55,934 bases of DNA from JBLMYQ01 sp050258375 (GCA_050258375.1 JBLMYQ010000011.1:1-55934), one strand, 5' to 3'; numbered from the stretch's first letter, positions 43,134-53,406 are shown. Numbers and translations are program-made. Notes: generated from the letters alone by a model not told the origin.

Positions 43134-45938
43134 ATGAAGAGTTTTAGAAAAGCATTATCATTAATAGTTGCCTTTGCAATGGTATTAACATTAATGATAC
43201 CTGTATTTGCAGCAACACCTGCAGATGTAACAGGAACTGCTTACGAAGATGCAGTTGGAAAACTGGTAACCCTTGGTATAATCAAAGGTTATGAGGATGG
43301 AACATTTAAGCCAGACCAGAACATTACAAGGGCTGAATTTGCAAAAATAGCCTGCTACATTATAGGCGTACAAGCAGCTGCAGACCTTGCAAAAGGAAAA
43401 ACAAAATTTTCTGACGTTAGTGCAGACAACTGGGCATCAGGCTATATTAATGTAGCCGCTGAAAAAGGAATGATAAAAGGTTACCCAGACAAGACATTCA
43501 AGCCATCAGCAAACGTAACTTACGCTGAAGCTATTACAATTCTTGTTAGAGCAGTTGGAATGGGCGACTATGTTGAAAAAGCAGGTGGAACATGGCCTGC
43601 AAATTACCTTGAAAAAGCAGCATCAGCTGGAATAACAAGCGATGTTACTGGTTTCTCAGGAAGCACAGCAGCACTTAGAGGTGTTATAGCTCAATTATCT
43701 TGGAACGCTCTTGAAGCAGAAAAATGGGGCGCTAAAGAATATACAGCATCAGGAATCACTTATGGACCAATAGGAAAAACTCTACTTGAAGAACAATATA
43801 AAGATTATGTATTTAAAAACAGCGATGACAAATACGTTACAAAATTCTTTGAAGATATAAAAGTAATTGGAACACAAGCAGGCGGAACAATGGATGCAGA
43901 TCAAATCAAGCTTGACTTAACAGGAAAAACTGCATTGAAGGACATGCTTGGAACATCTAATAACGATGCTATTGTTGATGTTACAGCAACAGGCATAAAC
44001 CTTGCAGGATTATTCGGATTGAAGGTTGACCTTTTATTTGGTAAAGATAACAAGGTTGCAAATATTAAAGTTGCAACACCTGCATCAGACATCGCATCAG
44101 GAATAGTTGACGATTACCTTGTTGCAGATCAAAAAATCCAGATAAAAGCTTCAAAAGACGCTACAGCAACAAAGAAATATGGTTTTGTAGCTTCACCTGT
44201 AGTAATAGTTAACACACAACCAATTGCAAACTTAAATACTTTCTTTACAACAGTTGTACCAGAACTTGAAAACTCAACAGTTTCTGCTTCAATGATTCTT
44301 GATGGTGGAAGCATTGAAACATTAAAACTTACAACAGCTGATGTAGTTACAGTACCTGGAATAGCAAGCATGGAGCAGTTTGTAGTTAAAGAAATAAATT
44401 CCAGAAATGAAGTTAAAAATGTATCAGATAATTCAGCAACAATGTTTGACCTTGATGACCTATCAGATTCAAACGACTATATTATAATCAAGAACGGCAA
44501 ACCTGCAGCTAAATCTGATATCAAAGCCGGCGATGCAGTAACTTATGTTGAAAGAACTGGCATGACTTATATTATGGTTTCAGACGTTAAGGTTACAGGA
44601 AAAGTTACAAAGATTTCTGGTGATACAGCAGCAGCTGGATCTGAAACAAGAAAGAAACTTACAATCAATGGTAAGGTTTATACAATGCCATATGATGGAG
44701 CAGCAGTAATGACTAAGAACGGAAGCACAGAAGATGAAAATATTAAAGCAATAGACTCCATGGGCGATTTCTACAACAAAGACGCATCAGTTACACTTAA
44801 CGTACTTGGAGAAATACTATTGATTAACGGAAGTGTTAAGAGCAGTGCAAATCTTCAAACAGGCGTAGTTGTTAAAGATATGACTGTAAACGGCGCTGAT
44901 TACAACTTCAAAGTATTAGGACCTGATGGAGTTGCCAAGAACTATATCGTAACAGGCGACAAATATGCAGTAATCGCTGGATCAGTATTAGTAAGAAGTG
45001 ACGCTAACGAAGTAGCATTTGATAACACACTTATATCTAAAGGCGCAATAGTAGTATATGATGTATCTTCAGACGGCAAGATTGATGCAGACAACCTATA
45101 TGTAATAACAGGTAGAACAATCAATGACAATGATGAAGATCTATATGTAAACTATGTAACAGCACCTACAACAATAACAGTTAAAGATGCTTCAAAGAAA
45201 ATAACAGTTGGTGCTAACACTTACTATGCAAACTCCGCAACAACTTACCTCAACAAGAATGCTGCAAACATCGAAAAACTTAGCGGATGGAATAACGTAG
45301 TATCTGATGACTATACCGGAGTAGGCGACGATGCTAATTCAATACTTGATGATGCTAACTTCTATATAGTAGCAGACAGCAACAATATAATAAAATCAAT
45401 AATTTTAGATTCACTTTCAGCTGATTACCTCGGTTCTGACTACAGCTACGGAATATACGTTGATCAGGATAATGATGCAGATGACAGCTATGTAACACTT
45501 AACATCAATGGTTCTGAAGTAAGATACAAGGTTGCATCAAGCGTATATGCAGACATCGAAAAGGGTGACTTGGTAAGATTCAAGCTTAACGGAGACGGAG
45601 AATACGCAACAACAACATCCGATTCATTAAGAGCTAACGTATCAGCAATTGAAGACCTTGCTGAAGCAGGCAGTGGATTAGCTAATAAGATAGACAAGAT
45701 TAATAAGACAGATAGAATCATAACCTTCAAAGCAGCTGGAGACAGATATGGTGAAAATGCTGACGTACTTGCAAATCTAACAACAGTTAAACTTGCAGCA
45801 GACGTACTAGTTTATGATTCAAGAAGTGGAGAAATAAAACTTGCTAAACTTGATGATATATCAAGCGCTATGTATGTAGTAGTTGATAACTATGATGCAG
45901 AAAATGATGAATTCGGAATCGTAATTATATGTGACTAA
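43134..45938 (+). CDS. S-layer protein with three SLH domains
   Basis: 934 residues from the ATG preceded by AGGAGG. The open frame extends 129 bases further upstream, but a signal peptide begins only here (Lys-rich start, hydrophobic core, cleavage near VFAA). SLH repeats at about 36-78, 90-142 and 150-192, with GYEDGTFKPDQNITRAEF and GYPDKTFKPSANVTYAEA. The remaining ~740 residues are Thr/Asp/Val/Ala-rich and beta-type, with very few aromatic or charged clusters and no Cys in the signal-free part except near 74 and the C-terminus. Likely the structural S-layer protein. A paralogue of 969 residues lies convergently at 50464-53373. Confidence 0.93.
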   Translation: MKSFRKALSLIVAFAMVLTLMIPVFAATPADVTGTAYEDAVGKLVTLGIIKGYEDGTFKPDQNITRAEFAKIACYIIGVQAAADLAKGKTKFSDVSADNWASGYINVAAEKGMIKGYPDKTFKPSANVTYAEAITILVRAVGMGDYVEKAGGTWPANYLEKAASAGITSDVTGFSGSTAALRGVIAQLSWNALEAEKWGAKEYTASGITYGPIGKTLLEEQYKDYVFKNSDDKYVTKFFEDIKVIGTQAGGTMDADQIKLDLTGKTALKDMLGTSNNDAIVDVTATGINLAGLFGLKVDLLFGKDNKVANIKVATPASDIASGIVDDYLVADQKIQIKASKDATATKKYGFVASPVVIVNTQPIANLNTFFTTVVPELENSTVSASMILDGGSIETLKLTTADVVTVPGIASMEQFVVKEINSRNEVKNVSDNSATMFDLDDLSDSNDYIIIKNGKPAAKSDIKAGDAVTYVERTGMTYIMVSDVKVTGKVTKISGDTAAAGSETRKKLTINGKVYTMPYDGAAVMTKNGSTEDENIKAIDSMGDFYNKDASVTLNVLGEILLINGSVKSSANLQTGVVVKDMTVNGADYNFKVLGPDGVAKNYIVTGDKYAVIAGSVLVRSDANEVAFDNTLISKGAIVVYDVSSDGKIDADNLYVITGRTINDNDEDLYVNYVTAPTTITVKDASKKITVGANTYYANSATTYLNKNAANIEKLSGWNNVVSDDYTGVGDDANSILDDANFYIVADSNNIIKSIILDSLSADYLGSDYSYGIYVDQDNDADDSYVTLNINGSEVRYKVASSVYADIEKGDLVRFKLNGDGEYATTTSDSLRANVSAIEDLAEAGSGLANKIDKINKTDRIITFKAAGDRYGENADVLANLTTVKLAADVLVYDSRSGEIKLAKLDDISSAMYVVVDNYDAENDEFGIVIICD

Positions 45939-45954
45939 TAACTACTATCACTCA

Positions 45955-45981
45955 AAGCCCCTCTCTTTCAGAGAGGGGCTT
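45955..45981. terminator. Terminator between S-layer gene and TolC-like gene
   Basis: Perfect 11 bp AAGCCCCTCTC/GAGAGGGGCTT stem with a 5-base loop and T-tract on the plus strand; it may serve both convergent genes. Confidence 0.85.
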
Positions 45982-45986
45982 TTTAT

Positions 45987-47177
45987 TTATTGCTCGGTCA
46001 CTGCTTCAGGATCCCCAATCGTACAAGCCAATACAAACCTTTCATTTGCTAAAATATTATCCCTTAAAGCCTTTTCCAAATCTATCTGCGCTTTCTGGTA
46101 TACCAATTCACTTCCCATAATCTCAACTGTTGACAGCATTCCCTTTTCGTATTTCAGCTTATTGATTTTATGTGTTTCATTTGTATTGTTAAAGCTTTCA
46201 AGCGCATCAATATATGTATTTTGGGAAGTAATCAAAGCATCGTATACCTTCCCTATATTAAACTTTATATCGTCGATTTTACCTTGACAATCAGCCTTCT
46301 CATTTTGATAAGCCGTACGTGCATTATTATAGGCATTAAATCCTATCGCTTTGCTTTCAAAATCAGCTACTAAAAAACCAATTTCTTTTGATCTTAATGT
46401 ATGTACGGCTTTGACTGCATCTGCCCTTTTTTCTAAGGCTTGCTTTTTTAAGTCCTCAAGGTTTATTTCTCCAACTGGTTTGTATTCAGCTTTATCAATT
46501 TTTACTTTAACATCAGTATTTCTATCCACACCAAGCAATCCCTTGAGTGCGTTCTTTTTGGATGTAAGAATATCATTATAAAGCTTTATTGTTGAATTCA
46601 TCTGGCTCACTGCAAGCTTTGACTTGCTTACCTGAAGGCTGGTTACCATTTTCAGCTTAAGCATTAATTGCGAAATCACAACATCCTTCTCAAGCTTTTT
46701 CTTAGTATTATTATAATACTCTATATCCTTTACAGTTTTGTCAATATCATAAACAAGCTTTTCAATTCCGTAATATATTCCCTGCTCAGCAGCTTCCTTT
46801 GCTTTGAGCAAATCAATTTTTGTGTTCCCGGCTTTTTCAAGAGTATAACCTTTGTAAAGCTCATATGGGTCTATATATGCAGCTGTTGACATAGGATTTC
46901 TCTCCATATCAAAAGTTTTATCCTGTGAATTCTGAGCCTTCATTGTTCTTTTTTCAATTTCATAATATGTATCAAAATAATCATCATATAACTTCTTTAA
47001 ATCTCTTATTGTACTATTATGCTCACCGGCATATTTTAAAGCTTCCTGCAAAGTCATTTCCATTACAACCGGCTTTGCTGCCTGGGTTTTTTTAGCCTCC
47101 TCAGCCAAAACCGCAGTACTGCATATGCTTATTATAAAAACCAATGCAGACAACAAACTAATTATTTGTTTTTTCAT
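45987..47177 (-). CDS. TolC-family coiled-coil exported protein
   Basis: 396 residues. Signal peptide (about 1-25), then long amphipathic helices in the TolC/outer-membrane efflux pattern, with repeat-like TLQEALKYAGEHNSTIRDLK near the start and LKYEKGMLSTVEIMGSEL in the second half. True TolC needs an outer membrane; here the host appears single-membraned, so a periplasm-like or wall role is more likely. No pump or adaptor genes adjoin. It lies 27 bp after a marR gene and probably forms an operon with it. Confidence 0.82.
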   Translation of the reverse strand: MKKQIISLLSALVFIISICSTAVLAEEAKKTQAAKPVVMEMTLQEALKYAGEHNSTIRDLKKLYDDYFDTYYEIEKRTMKAQNSQDKTFDMERNPMSTAAYIDPYELYKGYTLEKAGNTKIDLLKAKEAAEQGIYYGIEKLVYDIDKTVKDIEYYNNTKKKLEKDVVISQLMLKLKMVTSLQVSKSKLAVSQMNSTIKLYNDILTSKKNALKGLLGVDRNTDVKVKIDKAEYKPVGEINLEDLKKQALEKRADAVKAVHTLRSKEIGFLVADFESKAIGFNAYNNARTAYQNEKADCQGKIDDIKFNIGKVYDALITSQNTYIDALESFNNTNETHKINKLKYEKGMLSTVEIMGSELVYQKAQIDLEKALRDNILANERFVLACTIGDPEAVTEQ

Positions 47178-47204
47178 GATGGATATCCTTCCTCTCCTAA
47201 TGTT

Positions 47205-47654
47205 TTATTGCTCAATATTTTCAGTCAGCACTATATAAAATTTCTTTAAAATTTCTTTTAATTGATTCTTTTCTGTGTCTGATACCTTATTGAATACCTT
47301 CTCTATGAATATTTCATGCGCTTCCTTAATTCTTTCACCAAGGTCTTTTGTTTTTTGAGTTAGCGTAAGATTAACAGTCCTTCTATCTTTTTCGCTCCTC
47401 TCCGCTTTTACAAAATCTCCTTTTACAAGCCGGTCAACTATCCCCGAGGTTGTACTCATTGAAAGACCTATTCCTGCCGAGACAGAAGACAATGTTACCA
47501 ATTCATTTATCCATATGTACTTGATTACCATAACCTGGGTGGGTGTAATCCCATGTTTCTTGCTAGCTTTTAACATCTCATTTTTTAATATATGATTTAT
47601 ATTCTTTATTAATCCAATTATCTGTAATTCTTCGGAGCTGCTTTGTATATTCAT
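47205..47654 (-). CDS. MarR-family transcriptional regulator
   Basis: 149 residues with the winged-helix core: GITPTQVMVIKYIW, LSSVSAGIGLSMSTTSGIVD as recognition helix, and the wing VKAERSEKDRRTVNLTL. MarR proteins usually repress adjacent genes and respond to small phenolic or oxidising ligands; the ligand here is unknown. Start ATG after GAGGTAAA. A perfect 7-3-7 inverted repeat lies 33 bp upstream, a probable operator for the marR/TolC-like pair. Confidence 0.93.
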   Translation of the reverse strand: MNIQSSSEELQIIGLIKNINHILKNEMLKASKKHGITPTQVMVIKYIWINELVTLSSVSAGIGLSMSTTSGIVDRLVKGDFVKAERSEKDRRTVNLTLTQKTKDLGERIKEAHEIFIEKVFNKVSDTEKNQLKEILKKFYIVLTENIEQ

Positions 47655-47686
47655 TCTATTTACCTCATAAAACCTAATTTGTTTTA

Positions 47687-47703
47687 ATGCGAATATTTCG
47701 CAT
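47687..47703. promoter_or_regulatory. Candidate MarR operator
   Basis: ATGCGAA-TAT-TTCGCAT, a perfect 7-3-7 inverted repeat in the promoter region of marR. A second, overlapping TTCG/CGAA palindrome adjoins. The arrangement is typical of autorepression. Confidence 0.6.
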
Positions 47704-47750
47704 CCGAATAATTTTATTGTAACACTATTTTAAAGCTTTTGCAATAATAA

Positions 47751-47781
47751 AGCCCCCTCTCTTGGTAAAAGAAAGGGGGCT
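47751..47781 (-). terminator. Terminator of the chemoreceptor gene
   Basis: AGCCCCCTTTCTT pairs with AAGAGAGGGGGCT on the minus strand (one G-U), with T-rich sequence following. Confidence 0.75.
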
Positions 47782-47791
47782 AAGGTTAAGC

Positions 47792-49672
47792 TTAATCAAC
47801 TTTAAATCTGTTAACTATTTGCGCCAGCTGTGCCGCTGCACCGGAAAGGTCTGATGCAAGACTTCCAAGCTCTGTAAACACACTGGTCTGCTCCTGTACG
47901 CTTGCACTCATTTGCTGAGCGCTGGAAGCTGTAGAATCTGTAATATTGCGTATATTTGCCATTGATGAATTCATATGCCTGGATACTTCAACCTGCTGAT
48001 TTGCCGCTTTTGAAATATCATCTGTTTGCTTTGCAATATTTTCGATTGAAGCAATTATACCCTGGATGTACGCATTTGTGTCAGTAGCCATCCTCAAGCC
48101 TTCTTCTGCTTTAGTTGCTCCGGCATGCATCTTATTAACCGCATCTATTGTTTTATTCTGTACATCTGTTATCAGCTTTGTTATATCTTTAGCTGCTTCG
48201 CTGCTGCCTGCGGCAAGCTTCCTTATCTCTTCAGCAACAACAGAGAATCCTCTTCCGGCTTCCCCTGCTCTGGCAGCTTCTATTGCAGCATTGAGTGAAA
48301 GCAGGTTGGTTTGCGTTGATATTCCGGTAATTATTTCTATTATTTCTCCGATTTCCTGAGATAGCTTACCAAGCTCATTAATTACTGCCTCTGCTTCTTT
48401 GGTATATTGATTTATTTCAGCAACAGAGCCTTCAACCGCCTTAACTGATTTTCCTCCATTTAACGCATCATTACGTACCTTCTTGCTTTCTTCAGCCAAA
48501 TCACCACAGGATGAAGCTACATTTTCTGCACTATTTACTACCTTATCTATATTTTCTGTTGCCTCAAGAACCAGCTTGGAATTATCAAACATTCCTCTTG
48601 CAATACTGTTGATGCTGGCAGCAATTTCTTCCATAGATGCTCCCGATTCCTCGGTCGAGGCAGCAAGCTTTTCACTTGAACTTAGTACATTTCCCGAATT
48701 ATTCTTTACATCCTTTACTATTGCGTTTATTTTTCCTACCATGCTGTTAAGGTCTCGTGAAAGTATGCCCGTTTCATCTGTTGCGTTAACATCACAATGT
48801 ACGGTAAGGTCGTTTTTCTCCTCAATCTGTGTCATTACATTTGTTACTGCAACAATTCTTCCTGAAATTCTGGTTGTCATATAGTAGGTCAACGCTATTG
48901 CCAGCAATGTCACTATCAGCAAAACTATTCCAAGCTCTATAGTAAATTTATTAATTTCATCTATCGCAGCCTGTTTATCCAATCCAAACATAGCATACCC
49001 AATAACCTTGTTATTCGAATCAGCCAATGGGATTACTCTTGCTTTTAATGTAAGATTATTTACTACGAATTCACCATCTTCTGCTAAAATTTCATCGTCC
49101 TTTGTTTTTATCTTTTCTTTAACTATAGGATCAATTGTAAAATCAGTAAAATACTTTCCGTTTTCTGTTTTCATACTGCTTGCAACGCAGTATTCACCTT
49201 TAAATATGAATATATGCATACCTGTTTTTTCATATATTGCTTCTAATCCGGAATTAAGCACCGGATTATTCTTAATATTTACATTACGCAATTTATTAAC
49301 TAATGCTTGGAATTTGTTGCTTCCGGCCATACTCTTTGCAACCTCTGGATCAATAATTCCAGCCATAACCAATCCCCTAAGCATTTCAGGTTTTTTTGAA
49401 ATCTTTTGAACTATTCCTCCAATTGCTGCTACAGATTTCACCAGGTTCCTATCAGCTTTATACAGCTCATTATCCTCAATATACCATTCTCCCGGAACCT
49501 GAGCATTAAAATCTTCATAAGAAACCTTTTGAAGAGAGTTACATTTATCAGCAATATCATTCAAGACAATTTCTCTCCCTTTAATGTAAGCAGTAGCTGT
49601 CAATGCAATTGCTAAAATAAGCAATATGCCCAGAACAGAAACAATCATTCTCATACGGATGTTTAACTTCAT
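47792..49672 (-). CDS. Methyl-accepting chemotaxis protein
   Basis: 626 residues. First helix (about 9-28), extracytoplasmic sensing domain (about 30-250), second helix (about 250-272), HAMP (about 272-325), then the signalling domain with the hairpin tip ISTQTNLLSLNAAIEAARAG and GRGFSVVAEEIRKLA that binds CheA/CheW. The ligand cannot be told from the sequence. Monocistronic with its own terminator; no che genes adjacent. Together with a CheY-like regulator it suggests a motile or signalling-competent cell. Confidence 0.95.
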   Translation of the reverse strand: MKLNIRMRMIVSVLGILLILAIALTATAYIKGREIVLNDIADKCNSLQKVSYEDFNAQVPGEWYIEDNELYKADRNLVKSVAAIGGIVQKISKKPEMLRGLVMAGIIDPEVAKSMAGSNKFQALVNKLRNVNIKNNPVLNSGLEAIYEKTGMHIFIFKGEYCVASSMKTENGKYFTDFTIDPIVKEKIKTKDDEILAEDGEFVVNNLTLKARVIPLADSNNKVIGYAMFGLDKQAAIDEINKFTIELGIVLLIVTLLAIALTYYMTTRISGRIVAVTNVMTQIEEKNDLTVHCDVNATDETGILSRDLNSMVGKINAIVKDVKNNSGNVLSSSEKLAASTEESGASMEEIAASINSIARGMFDNSKLVLEATENIDKVVNSAENVASSCGDLAEESKKVRNDALNGGKSVKAVEGSVAEINQYTKEAEAVINELGKLSQEIGEIIEIITGISTQTNLLSLNAAIEAARAGEAGRGFSVVAEEIRKLAAGSSEAAKDITKLITDVQNKTIDAVNKMHAGATKAEEGLRMATDTNAYIQGIIASIENIAKQTDDISKAANQQVEVSRHMNSSMANIRNITDSTASSAQQMSASVQEQTSVFTELGSLASDLSGAAAQLAQIVNRFKVD

Positions 49673-50085
49673 TACCTATTCCCCCTTGATATATTTTTAA
49701 AAGTACAGTAATTAAACATTACTTGTAAAAACTACTTGCGCCAAAACAAATCAGGTAATAATCAGAGTCTATTATTTTTTTTAACAATATAAAATATTAA
49801 GAAGTGTTAGCATATGAATAGTTCAAAAAGTACTGCGTATTATCTGCTTATATTACAATAAAGAGCTTTTTAATAACTTTTTGTTTAATCAAGTATTATT
49901 CTATCATTATTTTTTTTTTTTGTCATCTATATCTATCATTTTTTTGGATATATTTTGTAAAATTGAAGAATATTGTGGTAAAACATCTGTGGAGGACCCT
50001 TAGAGCACTTAATAAAGCATAAAGAAAAGCAATTTGAATAAAATTGTTTAAAATATTAATGTACTTTTTAATTGTTTAAATTAAA
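49673..50085. other. Gene-free AT-rich gap upstream of the chemoreceptor
   Basis: About 410 bases with no supported gene. It includes a run of 12 T (49910-49921), a likely slippage tract. I see no clear sigma-28 or sigma-A promoter for the chemoreceptor. Confidence 0.5.
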
Positions 50086-50087
50086 AA

Positions 50088-50118
50088 TAAAAAAAGAACG
50101 GGATTTTCTCCGCTCTTC
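50088..50118 (-). terminator. Terminator of the 66-residue protein gene
   Basis: AAGAGCGG pairs with CCGTTCTT on the minus strand (one G-U) and runs into a T-rich tract, 14 bp after the stop. Confidence 0.7.
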
Positions 50119-50131
50119 TACAATTTTTATC

Positions 50132-50332
50132 TTATTGCTTTATAAGCTTTTCTGCCTTGGTCATCAATATAGTACCTATTCTTTCTTTTACCTTATCGGT
50201 TGCTTCATATTCCTCTTGTTTAAATACCTTGTCCACCGGATTTGCAAGAGCACTAAAATCTCTGCCTCCATAGCTGCATTCGAAGATTACCGCTGCTTCT
50301 TCTTGTTTGTAGTTTTTAATCCTAAGCTCCAT
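50132..50332 (-). CDS. Small conserved-looking cytosolic protein
   Basis: 66 residues from the ATG behind GGGGGTG. It opens with ELRIKNYKQEEAAVIFEC, a beta-type start, and ends in a charged helix (DKVKERIGTILMTKAEKLI). No signal or membrane segment. One Cys near 19. Own terminator supports it as a real gene. Function unknown; no family recognised. Confidence 0.65.
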   Translation of the reverse strand: MELRIKNYKQEEAAVIFECSYGGRDFSALANPVDKVFKQEEYEATDKVKERIGTILMTKAEKLIKQ

Positions 50333-50423
50333 AATATGCACCCCCTGTGATAAATATTATATCACGGCATTTTAATAATTTAAACTATAAAATTTTCGGT
50401 TCTATAAAAATTTCTATACAAAA

Positions 50424-50451
50424 AAGAACCACCCCTAAGGGTGGTTCTTTA
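50424..50451 (-). terminator. Terminator of the second S-layer gene
   Basis: AAAGAACCACCC/GGGTGGTTCTTT stem with a 4-base loop and T-tract on the minus strand. Confidence 0.88.
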
Positions 50452-50463
50452 GTTGTTTACTGA

Positions 50464-53373
50464 TTATTCACCAGCAAATATTACTACTACACCATAATCT
50501 TGATCTGCTACAGTATAGTCTTCAGTCCATACATATACTCCAGCTTTAAGATCTGATACTGAACCAATTTTTGGCTCTGTTCCTCTGCAGTCATATACTA
50601 CAACATCTGTTGCAAGAGTAGCTGAACTTTCAACCGCATTATTTGCTCTCTTACAAGCTTCTTGGAATGTTATAGTTCTGTTTTCGGTTTCAAAGCTCTT
50701 CTTGATTTTGTAGTAATCAGCTGCATCTAATCCATCATCAACTATTTTCTTAGCATCTTTAACACTGAACTTCAATGAGTCATCTGTAAATTTGCTTTCA
50801 CCAGTAACCTTGAATGCGAACAGGTCACCTTTGTTGATTTCATGGTCATTATATACTGATCCATCAACTGTGTAAGTCTTTTCTCCGGTTGCAAGGAATA
50901 GTTTTACGATTGGGTCATCCTGTCTTTCGTCTGAGAGGTATATACCATACTTATACTCTGTAGTGATATAGGTAGCTTTAGCATTATTGATTATGATTGA
51001 CTTCAATGACTTGTCATCGTTGTCATATACAAAATGCAATGCAGTGGCATCATCAAGTATTGTATTAGCTGATGGAACTGCAGTAAAGTCAGCACTTACT
51101 ATGCTGTCCCAGTTATCAACACTTTCAACATTAGCTGCTAATGAATTGAGTATTGATGTTGCTGCTTTAAAGTAGAATGATGTTCCGCCATCATTAGTTA
51201 TTTTCTTTGAGCTGTCTTTAACAGCTTGAACATGACCGGTTTGTGCAGATATATAAAGGTCTCCATAGTATGATGTTCCAGCTATCTCTGTGTTAGGTGC
51301 TGCTAATACGTAGAAATCAGATGCATCAATCTTGCTGTCAGATGCTACTTCGAACATTACGAGAGTTCCAGGTACGAGATGATCATATACATCATCAATC
51401 TCAGCCTTGTTAGCATCAGCATCAAGGTCTTGGTAATCTCCTGTATATGCAGCGCCATGTCCGCCTATTGCTTGCGCGAACTTGATTTTTCCACTCTTAA
51501 CTGTATATGGTTTTACAATTCCGTCTTGTCCAAGTATCTTCACACTGTAGTCACTACCTTCTGAAGAAGCTACTTTTTTGATTACGCCTATTTGCATATT
51601 AGCACTTGAAGCTGTAACACTTCCGCTTACAAATACTATATCGCCGAGAGCGTTAAGTGTAATTGTAACATCCTTGTTGTAGAAATCCTTCATGTCATCG
51701 CCAGCAACAGCTTTTATATCTTCTTCTTCAATGCTGTTGTTCTTTGTGTAAGCAGCGGAACCATCAAGTGCCATTGTGTATAAATTGCCACCAACTGTCA
51801 ACTTTCTTGTAGTTCCACCAAGATTATTGTTATCACCGGATTGATTTCTTTCAACCTTTCCAGTAACCTTTACATCTGATACCAAGATATAGGTAAAGTC
51901 TGATTTTTCGAAGTATGATACTGCATCTCCAACTTTGATGTCAGCTTTTGTAGCAGGCTTACCATTCTTGATTATTATATACTTATCTGTGTTGCTTAGG
52001 TCATCAAGGTCAAACATTGTTGCCCTTGGGTTAGCAACATTTTTAACAACATTATTCTTTGTTATTTCAGCAACTACGAACTGCTTCCAATTGTGCAAGT
52101 GGTCCCTAGGTGCTGCAATAGCTTTGTATGCTGCTACGGCTGCCGGAGCAACAAGGTCAGCTATTGTAACCTTTATTGTTTGAATGCTTCCACTTTCGAT
52201 GATAGCATCAACTGAAGCGTTTGAATTTCCAATTGCATTATTTACAGCTGTCTTTATATCAGCTCTGTTTGAAGCAACCGGCAGTGAGTTGATAAACATA
52301 ATAGCATCGTTAGCTATTGTGTACTTTGTTCCTACATCGGAATCATCTGTCTTTTTAGCTTTGATTATTAATTTGTCATCAGCATTGACTTCTCCAAGGA
52401 ATCCTTTAACTCTATCCTTAGCAGGTGTTGCAACTCTGATATTCATGATTTTGTTATCTTTACCTAAGAGAATATCAACCTTTAAGCCATAGAGTGTTAT
52501 TGTGTTGATACCTTCAGCAACATCAAACAATCCTTGGTCAACAGTATTAACTACTTCTGTGCTCTTAGCCATATCATGTAATTCTGATTCATTAGTAACG
52601 TCAATTTTGATTTGATCTGCTTCAATCAATCCAGTTGTGTATGTTCCTATAACCTTTACGTCTTCAAACCATTTGATTTCATATTTGTCATCACTGTTTT
52701 TGAAAACATAATTTTTGTAAAGGTCTTCCATTAATGTTTTGTCTGTACGACCATATACGATACCAGCTGATGTAATTTCTGTTGGTCCCCAGCTTTTAGC
52801 ACCAAGAGTATTCCATGCTAATTGAGCAATTGTTCCTCTTACTGCTGTATTAGTTGCAGAGAATCCAGCTACATCGTTTGTGATACCAGCCATTGATCCA
52901 GCTGCAAGGTAATTTCCAGGCCATGTGCCACCTTTTTGAAGGTCTACATATTCGCCCATTCCAAGTGCTCTAACGAGAATTGTGATAGCTTCAGCATAGG
53001 TTATGTTTGCTTCTGGCTTGAATGTCTTATCTGGGTAACCAGATATTAAACCTTTACCAGCAGCAGCATTGATATAACCTACTGCCCAGTTATCTGCTTT
53101 TACATCCTTGAACTTTGATACGGTTCCAGCAGGCTGTAACCTGAGCATAGAGCATACAATTTTTGCAAACTCTGCTCTTGTAATGTTCTGTTCTGGCTTG
53201 TAAGTTCCATCTTCGTAACCACTGATTACTCCAAGACTTACAAGGTTTCCAACTGCGGCTTCATAGTCTGTTCCTGCTACGTCTGTCGGTGTAGCTGCAA
53301 ATACTGGAGCTACGCAACTGAGAACCATAGCAAAAACTACTAGGAAGGCTAATGATTTTTTCATGCTTTTCAT
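50464..53373 (-). CDS. S-layer protein with three SLH domains, paralogue
   Basis: 969 residues. Signal peptide (about 1-26, cleavage near VFAA), SLH repeats at about 36-78, 88-140 and 150-192 (GYEDGTYKPEQNITRAEF, GYPDKTFKPEANITYAEA), then a beta-type structural body like that of the protein at 43134-45938. The two share whole blocks, for example YVFKNSDDKYEIKWFEDVKV here against the matching block there, and a 27-base identical stretch. Strong promoter and a long structured leader suggest high expression. Start ATG 10 bases after GGAGG. Confidence 0.94.
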   Translation of the reverse strand: MKSMKKSLAFLVVFAMVLSCVAPVFAATPTDVAGTDYEAAVGNLVSLGVISGYEDGTYKPEQNITRAEFAKIVCSMLRLQPAGTVSKFKDVKADNWAVGYINAAAGKGLISGYPDKTFKPEANITYAEAITILVRALGMGEYVDLQKGGTWPGNYLAAGSMAGITNDVAGFSATNTAVRGTIAQLAWNTLGAKSWGPTEITSAGIVYGRTDKTLMEDLYKNYVFKNSDDKYEIKWFEDVKVIGTYTTGLIEADQIKIDVTNESELHDMAKSTEVVNTVDQGLFDVAEGINTITLYGLKVDILLGKDNKIMNIRVATPAKDRVKGFLGEVNADDKLIIKAKKTDDSDVGTKYTIANDAIMFINSLPVASNRADIKTAVNNAIGNSNASVDAIIESGSIQTIKVTIADLVAPAAVAAYKAIAAPRDHLHNWKQFVVAEITKNNVVKNVANPRATMFDLDDLSNTDKYIIIKNGKPATKADIKVGDAVSYFEKSDFTYILVSDVKVTGKVERNQSGDNNNLGGTTRKLTVGGNLYTMALDGSAAYTKNNSIEEEDIKAVAGDDMKDFYNKDVTITLNALGDIVFVSGSVTASSANMQIGVIKKVASSEGSDYSVKILGQDGIVKPYTVKSGKIKFAQAIGGHGAAYTGDYQDLDADANKAEIDDVYDHLVPGTLVMFEVASDSKIDASDFYVLAAPNTEIAGTSYYGDLYISAQTGHVQAVKDSSKKITNDGGTSFYFKAATSILNSLAANVESVDNWDSIVSADFTAVPSANTILDDATALHFVYDNDDKSLKSIIINNAKATYITTEYKYGIYLSDERQDDPIVKLFLATGEKTYTVDGSVYNDHEINKGDLFAFKVTGESKFTDDSLKFSVKDAKKIVDDGLDAADYYKIKKSFETENRTITFQEACKRANNAVESSATLATDVVVYDCRGTEPKIGSVSDLKAGVYVWTEDYTVADQDYGVVVIFAGE

Positions 53374-53406
53374 ACCTTGAAATCCTCCTTTTAATATTGT
53401 TTTTTT

